Positions 43,401-53,673 of a DNA stretch of 64,000 bases are shown here, piece after piece. The DNA is from Maea johnstoni. Its lineage: Eukaryota > Annelida > Polychaeta > Spionida > Magelonidae. Under the pieces are notes generated by a model. The model made no database searches, had not been told where the DNA came from, and saw nothing but the letters and a program-made list of their open reading frames with translations. The DNA lies in NCBI GenBank assembly GCA_963942565.1, contig CAWWDR010000266.1:1-64000 (forward strand). Direction: 5' to 3'. The first letter of the stretch is position 1; every line of letters begins with the position of its first letter. The position numbers and the translations under genes are program-made.

Positions 43401-46400
43401 GAATACTACAAGAATTAAATGGCGTTTCCTGATCTTGTCTTTTTTTAAACTGTCATATAATCTTGTTTTGCATTTTATACAAATCTGAAAAATGTGTGAC
43501 TATTCTAAAAACAAAAATCAAATAGAGAAATGATAACTATGTGAGGCAAACACTACAAGGATTAAGTGAGAACTTTTCTGATTTTTGTTCTGTTGTCTTT
43601 CAATTCATAATATTGCAATATTCTTCTGATGTTTATAAATTAAAATTATGCACTGTCAAGTACAAGTCAAGAATGCAAATACCTTGATTACGTTATGACC
43701 AATCAAAATATGAAAAGATTAAATCTTTTCTTTGAAAAACAACAACTCTAGTTGCTACATTCATGCATCTATCAAATTTGAAACAAAAAATCCAAAAAGT
43801 TAGAAAATGTCATATGACTTTTATCTATCTTTACATGGTAAATTAATGAATATAAAGAGAATTACATAGGATTATTAGAACTTAAAAAGATAGTTTCTAC
43901 TCACCTTCTTTCCTTTTATACACAGAAATGTCACCATTTGCTAATGAAACGAAAACTTTATTGTCTAAATGTCTGAAAATGAGAATAAAAGGTCAAGCTG
44001 ATCAAAACATATTACATAATAGATTTTGTTTCAACTGAATCTTAAGCAAAATATCATTAAATCGTTGAAAGAAGTTAAACATCATTAAACTTTGTTGGAA
44101 AAAATATGTGCAGATTTTCTAATAACCAAATAGCAAATATTCAAATATCCACATTCAAATGAGATGAAAAGCATTTTCACTGATATTTTAAATGATATTT
44201 CATTTTCTCAGGTCAACACAAAATGTCTATCAGTCTTTACCATTAACGCTTTTAAATTCAACAAAAATAAAAAATTATCTCCCAAAAGTTATTGACTATT
44301 TTATTGACCACCTCAATATCTTTTATTCTCGGGCTATGTCTTACATTGGGTAAACTACAAGATTACCGATAAAAAATGATTTTTAATTCTCAAGTTATTG
44401 TCAAAAGTTTCAAAGTTCCAGACAACAATTTCTAGAGGAACTCTTCAGGTTGATCATGCTACTTACACAATACAGAGGACCCCTGCGCTATGCTGCAGCT
44501 TGACTTTATTCTTGGTAGTTTTTATATTATCTGTACTTTGAAATATATGAATGCTGAAAAAAGAAATACAAATTGTGTAGAAAAATACAAATTACATTAA
44601 TTTTTTATTGAGGACTGTGCTTTAAGAGGCATTCCACTATAATAATTTCAACAATGATATATCTGTATGTGGGATTTGTATATACTAATAGCAGTAAGGC
44701 TCTTTTCGGTTAAGCCACAGCAAATCCATTGCTGTCTATTCTACTCCTGTCCTGCTTGTTCAGGTAACCTCGCTTACCAGACTTGACAACCTCAGATTTG
44801 AACGATAATACTCAGATTATATCAGACAAAAGCACTGGTCCCAAATCATTCTTATTGCAACTTTTTCTGATATTTCAGAAATGTTTTTTTGAATTATTGT
44901 TTCATTCCCAAATCTTCCTTCACAGACAATACTTTCTGTAGGAATTCTGAACGTGCAGGATTACAAATTGTGTCCACGTACCGTCCATCCTCTGTGCCGA
45001 GCCACATCGTACTCTTGCTGGGATCAAGGCTGGGTTCTGTCTCCTTGGGGGCTGGAGGGGTCGGGGAGGGGGGAGTCGTGTCCATGTTCTTATCACTCTC
45101 GGCTGTGGAAAAACAAACAAGAAACTTATGTTTACGGAAGAATTGCTACAAAACATAATGGAGGACATAAATGGCAAATATTTGGCCAATTTGTAATCAC
45201 TCTGCTGTGAAAAACAAACAAGAATATTATGTTGATGAAGAATCACTACAAAACACTATGAAAGACATAAATAGCAAATATTTGGCAAATTTGTAATCAT
45301 TATGCTGTGAAAAACAGACAAGAACTTCCATTTAATCCATGAATCATGAATGATTTTGAAACTTCTTGGAAATGGTCAAAAATAACATTGGAGAGTGTGT
45401 TTTTTACCTGATTGTGTTTTATCACTGTCCTCGTCATCATCGGAGGTGGTGCCTGAGTCGTCAGAATCTGACGTCATGCTCGTCTCTGTAGGGGGCGGGC
45501 ATTCCACCTTAATGGCGGGAGGGGCCGGCGGCTGCTTCAGGCTACCGATACCTGGTCGCCTGCGCACACTCTCCTTCCTAAGGAAAAATGGGAGACAAAA
45601 AATCATGAAATCTTTTTAAATTGGCAAGATTGCAATGCAATAACAATGATGGTAAGTTATATGAAAACAAATTTTTACTAGGCTATTGATACCTGTATGC
45701 CTGCGCACTCTCTCATTCCTAAAGGAAAAATGAGAGAGAAAATCATGATTTTCTTCTTAAATCAGAAGGATTGCAATAACAATGATGGTTTGACCAATAT
45801 TGAATACAGAGTCACATATGAAAACGTTGCCGCATTTGAAATAGGCTACCGTGACCTGGACACACTATCCTTCGTGAAGAAAAAAATAGGAGAGAAAATA
45901 AGGAAACATTTGAAATACCAAAATTCCTAGGGTGGTTGATAATTCCAAGAATTTATGGTAGGCAAGAATGCAATGCAATAACAATCATGGTACGTCTGAC
46001 CATTGTTACTACAGAGGTATGTGAAAAAGTATCCAGTGACTTGGGTTGAGATGGTGGCTTTCCATGGATTCTAGGGTTTCCTCCACCACTTACAACTTGA
46101 GACTATCAGTTTAACTCCACTATGCCGAAAAAGGGACAAAAAACGAAACTCCGTTTTGGTCATAAAGAGAACATTTCATTACACCAAATTATAATAATTG
46201 GCTACAAATCATTGGTATTTTCATGTTTCAACAAATTGTATAGATTTAGAAGAATGAAAAGTAACTATCCTAGTACAGTTTTCCCATTAGAGCAGCTGCT
46301 TCAGACATAATTTAGTATGAACTGACTATTAACTATGTACTTTTGAGATAATTAATCAATCTCATTCTGTAACTGATTTTGATGATTGAATTACTCTTTT

Positions 46401-49400
46401 TAATGTTCCCAACCTCTAGATTGCCACTCAGGAAAAATCAGGAACGTTAATATCACATTAAATTTACATGATCTACAGTATTCAATAGATGGGGCCCAAG
46501 GCTGCAAGAATACTAAGCATGACTAGGGTTAAAGGTCAATTCCACCAGCTACCTTACTGCTAATGACATACATGTACCAACAGCCAGAGATAAGCTATCA
46601 ATAGACCAAAATGGCCGCTCCCGGTTCCTCTATTTCTTGTATGTTAGGATGTGTTTAAACAGCAATATACTTCTTGTATGAAGGTTGGCAATGGTGGGAA
46701 CTTAAAGTAGAGAATACCCTAAGAAACTATTTGGGCCTATGTTTTATTCATGGTGGAATTGTCCTTTTATGAAGAGTCTAAAATTTTGTTTTCTTACCTT
46801 CTATGTGAAGGAACATATGCTGGCACGGCACATATACACAGTATTCGGGCGTTGCACCCCGGCACGGGCGTATTGAGCGTTACGATTGGCTCGGGCTGCA
46901 GACTGAGGAGACACATGTGACCCACGTAACCGTCGCTGTTACACACCCACACGTCGCGATACTTGTTGGCGTTAAAACCGTCAATGGCCGCCGCACACGA
47001 GAACTGCATGCCCGCCCGCGTCTTGGTGATGGGGAGAGGCTGGACAAAGTCTGGAGGCTTCCTGTCCATCATGGATGCTGGAAGAGAGATGAAGTGATAT
47101 AGAGGGTGCCAATTTGAGTTTCAAGATTACTTGGCTTTTGGTATTTTTCGGTGATATGCTTTTACCTGTTCTTGTAATATTCATATCTCATATCATAACC
47201 CTTCCAATGCTGAGGCTACTTTAGTCCAAAGCACAAGGATGCAAAGTTGTTTGATTATCATCTAAACCTTGTCATGTTGGTATTCATTGGATAGCTCTCA
47301 CTGAGTACTTTCAGATGGGTACCCATGTTCCAGGGGTTCGGTAATTTTTCAGGTTTATGGCCTCATTTTGTATTGGCATCCAAGAAATTCTGTATATTGA
47401 AGTCACCTATGCAGGTAACATATATTTGTATTCATGAATCAATTAGTGTATGCTTCAAACACAGGAATATTAGGCAAATAGAAAAAGTATGCATACATTC
47501 AATAATTATTTTTTAATTTTAAATCATTTTTATTCAATCCACATGTTAAAATAGAATACAGTGTACAAAATACAGAAACATTGTGTTGTCAAAACATTCT
47601 ATGTATTTTCATATATGGTTTGTAATAAAGAATATTTCTTGTCAAATTGTGTTTTTTTACCTTTCATGTATAAGCGATATTTTTCTTGATAGTAAAAGTT
47701 CTTTGTCTCATTTTTAACCATCAGGACATGAGGCATTTTTGCATCTTTCATGCAATTATATAGAATCTTTTTCGTTAATAAAATAATACTATTGATACAT
47801 ATTGCTCTTTCCAGTTCCCCCATGATTATTTTTTGTTCCACTATCCAATTTTGCACACTGAGCCATAAATCCCTTGATACTGGACAATCAAATAACATGT
47901 GTTCCACACTGTCAAGTTCTATCCTGCACAAAGAGCAGTTTGGAGAATTTTTTATGCCCATTTTGAAAAGTTTGTCGTTTGTGTAGAATCTTTTATGAAT
48001 TGTGCGGAACTGGATGTATTTCAAGTATGTATCACTATAGCAAGCATGGTGGAGATTGAAAGAAGTACATATTTCGAAAATGGCTAAATGTATCTCACAT
48101 TTGTTTTCCCAGATATCTGATATGTTGTCTATGATATGGGTATTTGTACCTTTCAGAAGTTTGTATAACTTGGAACAGCCCTTTGTGTCTATGTTACATT
48201 CAATAATTATGTTGTTAACAAATTAGGTTACGAAAATAAAAGGTACGTAAGAAATGAAACTTTCAGGGTAAGTCAAGGTCAAAACCACACAGCACAGCAA
48301 AGGAGAGTGGAGTTAATTACCATATTTTGTAAATTTGGGGAAAATAATAAATCAATTCACAACCTGTTGATGGATTTAAAATCAGGACATATGAAGATAA
48401 GAAGGGTTCTGGTGAGGTGTGTAAAGGAAAAGGGATATTGTGGGTTAAAGTTTAATACGATAAAAGTTCCTGATTGCAAAACTTTAAATTTCAACAATAA
48501 TACTATACAGAAATTTTACAATAGAAAATTTAAAAGGTTAACTAATTTTATAATTTATTAATCTTAAATTGAAAATATCAAAATTTCCTGTGAAAAGTAA
48601 TTTCTGTTTTCAAAATGATTTGAAAAAAAAAAGTCATATAACGATATTTTTTTTGCAGTCATTGTCTACATATATGGCCCTTCTTAGATAAGATTAATGT
48701 AAGGGTATATCTAATTATATATTGAGCAAACTGTATCAGACATTTGTGACATAAATTAAGATAACACAAATTATTCTAGATATAACTGAAACTTAAGAAC
48801 AAAACCTAGTGCAACAATAATGCAACACAGAAAACGATAGCAGAAATGAATGATATCTGAATTCTAATCATACATTATTTAATATAATCTCATACAAAAT
48901 ATGCAATTAGAAAGAATAAACATCAACATCAACTGAAGATAAAACTATTAAAATGTGCAGGAACTTAATGGAAATCAAGATATATAAGTATGCGGCGAAA
49001 TAAAAGGAAATAAAAAGGCGCCATGCGGGCAGCAATACATACTTTCCTTAGACTTACATAACTTCTGTTTGATATCGTCAAACGTCGTTTCCCATGATGC
49101 TCTTTTCTCAGAGCTGCTAAATGTCATCTCAATATTTAGTACTCCCTCCCTGAAATGATGAAGTAGTACTTTAGTATTAGAAAACATATACATACATACA
49201 CCATGTATACATGCACAGACACACACACACACACACACACACATTAGTCATTTTCATATAGTCACTTTGAGCACTCATAACAATTAAACGATAAAAACGT
49301 GTGAAAAGCACTAACATGTTTTCTTACAGTCAGATAACTTTGGTCAAATCAGTTATGGTACTTGTATTAATATATCAGGCTAATCTTCATAACATCATAA

Positions 49401-52400
49401 TATAAGATCATCAGTCAACATAAATATAAGATCTACAGGGTTATCATTTTAATATTTCATTGGCACATTATTGACCCTAAATATAACCTTTCTGCCAACT
49501 CCTGTCATATACCAAATATGAAATGGAGACACACCAAACTATGACAAATTCCCAATAAAGATTTTAACCCTTCCAATGCTAATGCTACTTTCGTCCAAAG
49601 CACAAGGACGCAAAGATATTTGAAAACTGTCTAAACCATATCATGTTGGTATTCATTGGACAGCTCTGTCAGATGAGTTATTATGTGCCAGGGTTTCAGT
49701 CACATTTCAGGTTTTTTGCATTATTTTGTAATGACCAAATTTGCCACTTAAGGGGGCTCGGGACCTTCGATCTTGAAGTGTGACTTTCATGTAAAGATTG
49801 ACCAATATCTTGGTCTATGTACAAGAAAACCCCAATAAACTATATATCTTATGAAAGCTGAGATTCCGGAGAGGTCAAATATTCTAAACTTATCTTGTGA
49901 CATCTTCACAATTTCCCCGGGGTGGGGCCGAAAGACATACATGTGGATTTCTAATACATATGTTATTGCAAACAGCCTCCTGGCTTCATAAAAAGTGTAA
50001 GACAGTTGGTGTTTAAAAGTTTCATAGAAAACACATTTAGGCATGCCCTTATATTTTGTTTTTAAATCTTTTTGTTCCGAATGGAATTTAGAGCAAGATA
50101 AAGTCATGATCAATATTTTTTTCTAGAATTTCACTATCCTTCATTTTTGAAGTCTGATTAAGAAATAACTAGACCAGCTCTCAAGAAAATGAAATGAAGT
50201 TGCTTGCGCAAGGATGTTTTTCATTGTGTAGCAAAATTTCAGCTCTCTGGGATTAATATTGAATGAATGAGGTTGTTTCAAAAATGATAAGTATGGTGAT
50301 TTCAGAAAGCTGTCTAAAGCTCAAGTCAAAGTGAACCATGCATTTATACATTCTAAAATGACTTTATGCTCCATTATAAAACTTAAGGGGTTAATTCGGA
50401 ATAAGAATACTATTCATTTGCATTGGTAGAATGGTTTGAATATTTAATAATTTACTGGGTACTTCAATTACTTGAATAAAAAGGGATTTTTAGAGAAGAT
50501 TCTGAGCTTTCTGAAAGGAGGCTGGCACCCCCTGGTGAGTGCTCCTCCCCCAGCTGATAAGGAAAGATAACAAGCTATTAGTGACTACTGATTGCTTATT
50601 GGCTGTCTGGAGGAGAATCCATTCAATTTCAAGTACATGATATACTAACTATGTAAATAACTTCAGAAATAAGGATAAATTTACAACAAAATTGGAGGAG
50701 AGTTGTTGGCTAGGTACATATCTACATTTCTTCTTCAAATATTTTTCTAGATATAGCTCTAATCATATGAATAATTGAATAAGACTACAATAGAGTAATT
50801 ATGAAATACCTTTGGAAATAAGGGTAAATTGACAAAAGATTTCAAGGAGAGTTGTTCACTAGGTACTGATCTACATTTCTTCTTCAAATATTTTTCTAGA
50901 TATAGCTCTAACCATAATGAAATAACTTTGGGAATAAGGGTAAATTGACAAAATATTTTAAAATTAGCTCTGATCACTGAGATGAACCCAAAATAGCGAA
51001 GGTGATTTGGGAAGACACAGGCATGTAGGGTTTAATTAGGTTTTATCTGCATTGGTTTTCTCTGTCAAAACGATATATGGAATAGATACCTCATGCTTCT
51101 TGAAACTTTTGGTTGTAAATGGGGGAGGTAGATCCATAGCTGCACTGAACTTTTGAAGCGCATTATGTCCATTTCCACACAGACGTCCTGCTAGAACTGA
51201 TTGTCTGTTTATAGCATAAAATCGTCCATTTTTGTCACTACTAGGAAAGTCTGTTCTCTTTCCATCACAATCCTCATTTGAGCATCTCCAAAAAAGGGCT
51301 GATCGAAGTCCTTGTCGCCTTCTACTGTCTTGCCATAGTTCTAACTTTCCATCAAGGCAGTATGCACACACTGCAGCTTCCTGAAGGCTGTCTTCAAGTT
51401 CTTGTGAATGCAGAATATGTCTTCCTGTTACCCTTTCTTCACAGGAATCTGTCTCCTCTTCTGAGTCATGATCAGTGTCTGTTTCCTCAAAATCTGCATC
51501 TCCAATTGCTATGCCACTGTCATCTGAACCAGTACTCAGCAGTCTGAGCTTTCTATAACTGGCACTATGAATGGTTGGTGATTCCTCAGATTCCTCTTCC
51601 TCTATTGTATCCAAATCTTCTGGTACAGAAGATGTTTTTCCCCATTCAAATGCCCTCTTCCTCTTTCTCTTCCTTCTGCAGGTACTTCCAATTGTAAGGA
51701 AACATTCAGACTCTGCACTGTCCTGAGCTCAGCATCTGAATGTTCTCTCCTAACCCTAAATCTCTACAGGAAACCCTTTTCACCTAGGTTACATGCATCC
51801 TAAACATCCTGCCCCTACCTGACAGGCTGACACACACCAGAATATTTCTGGAGCATTTGATTGGTTTTACCTCACCTGTCTGACCTGCAACTGTAAAGCC
51901 AGACAGCTGATGCACAAAAATCACACCTTTTATTCAATACCCTAATTGCAATGAATTGGTCACTCATAACTGCTTGGTGCCTGTTTCCTGGGTAAACAGG
52001 ATACTTCCATTTGAATACACATTCTGGACCTAGCCAGTAAATAACCCTCCCAGGAGAGATCAGATAAGGAAAGGCCATTATGGATTTAGATAAGCATCAC
52101 AGCTGGTTACCCAGGATATCTGGCCTCTAGTAGAAAGCTTTTTAAAAACTCCTTTTTTTTGTCATTTGTAGTTCTAGTTGAGAGTTCTAGTTCAAAAGAA
52201 TAAGTAGCAAACCTTTTCAGCTATCACATATCAAAAAAACCAAAAGAAAACCTATTTAAAGGTGCGAAGGTCCCGTGCCCCCTTAAGCAGCATACGGGTT
52301 GACTACTATTACTTACGTTGTGGTGGCCAGTACCTCGACCTTGTTAGATTCAGTCAGAGGTTTTTCCCTTTCTTTCAGCTCCTTGCTGACATACTCCATA

Positions 52401-53630
52401 ACCTCTTTCAGAACGTCTTGGAAACTCTGAAAAATGAATATGAACATTTCCTATAGTAATACTCAATATCTTCTTTCAGAACACTTTTTAAAAAATGAGT
52501 TGAAAACTTGGAAACTCTGAAAAAAGGAATGCAAAAATCATTCATTTGTAAAACTCATTACTACTTTCAGAAACCTCTTAAAATATTTTCTTAAATGAAA
52601 CTCAATCACTTCCTTCAGATTTCCTTGAAAAATCTCATTGAAAAATCTGAAAATGAATGTGAAAATGTTATTTCATAAAGCAATGAATTGAAAATTTCTT
52701 CCAAATGGTATGCTTTAATTAGAAACAAGATACCTTTAAATATCTTTTTCAATATATTCATATGGCTGTTTCCTACCTCATGAGGACTATTTAGTTTGCT
52801 TGTGAGTTCCTCAATCTGTTCCAGTATTTTCTTATCGTCCTCCAGTTCATCCTTGCCCAGAGTCTGCTTCCTTGTTAGTGTGCCGGGGGCTAGAGGAAAA
52901 GAAACACATATTTTGGATCTCCATCGCTATATAGGCAGGCGGCTGAAGTCAAAATTATACATTTGATGGCGTTACAAGTTGTCATTCATGCTTATTCATC
53001 GCAACATAGGTGGGCTTTAGTGTAGGGGTGGATGGGAAGTCTGACTTTGCTGCATGAGATAATTTTGGGGCATTTTATGCAAAAAAAATCACCAAAAACA
53101 TGTTTTTGGGGGGATTTACTTCAAGAAAATTCATTTTTTAGGGCAGAAACTCAAAACTTGCTACAAATGTGTGGAACAAGATGCTTATGGCCTTAGATCA
53201 TGTTACATTACTATTACTCTCACAGAGCCTTGGTGTGAGTGATCTTGGGGCAAAAATCAGCTAAATTGAGTGACTTTTGTAATTTCTTAAATGTTATCCT
53301 GTGGACTATTCCAAACTCCCAACTATATAGCCATAGCACTGTTTTTTTGTTAGTAAGAAATTAAAGGGAAAATGTTTTGAATTACACATGAGCAAACTGA
53401 ATATACAATTGATTTCAGCAGTAACCGAAGGAGCAGGTAGAGAGATCTATAACTTACCGTGCATGATCTCAAGATCATCCAGGGGAATCTTCAGCCACAC
53501 CTTATGCTTGGTATTCTCTATAAACTCGTTGCCTGAAGGAGATTGCCTGCAATGGAATAGCAACATGAGTATATCATCATCATCATCATCATCATCATCA
53601 TTATCATCGTCATCATCCCCATCATCATTG

Positions 53631-53673
<43 letters not shown>

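Larger units (their letters stand above)
49752..52282. mobile_element. TTAA-flanked DNA transposon, Kolobok-like, with a Mutator-like-domain fragment
   Basis: Flanked by TTAA (49748-49751 and 52283-52286). Ends are inverted repeats: GGGGGCTCGGGACCTTCG on the left, GGGGGCACGGGACCTTCG on the right when reverse-complemented. It is 2.53 kb, inserted in a MITE A copy inside the intron between exons 52317-52426 and 49058-49149. A minus-strand transposase fragment sits in the right third. TTAA duplications and G-rich ends suit Kolobok (or piggyBac); true Mutator elements would give about 9 bp. Non-autonomous now. Confidence 0.88.

Noticed and set aside
49787-50113. 108-codon minus frame inside the TTAA transposon
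   Set aside because: No recognisable family, and it lies right at the transposon end. Probably chance.
51036-51614. Reading the Asp/Glu-rich cysteine protein as an extra Rho-GEF exon
   Set aside because: It lies inside a bounded TTAA element, matches a transposase-type domain, and the flanking exons join in frame without it.
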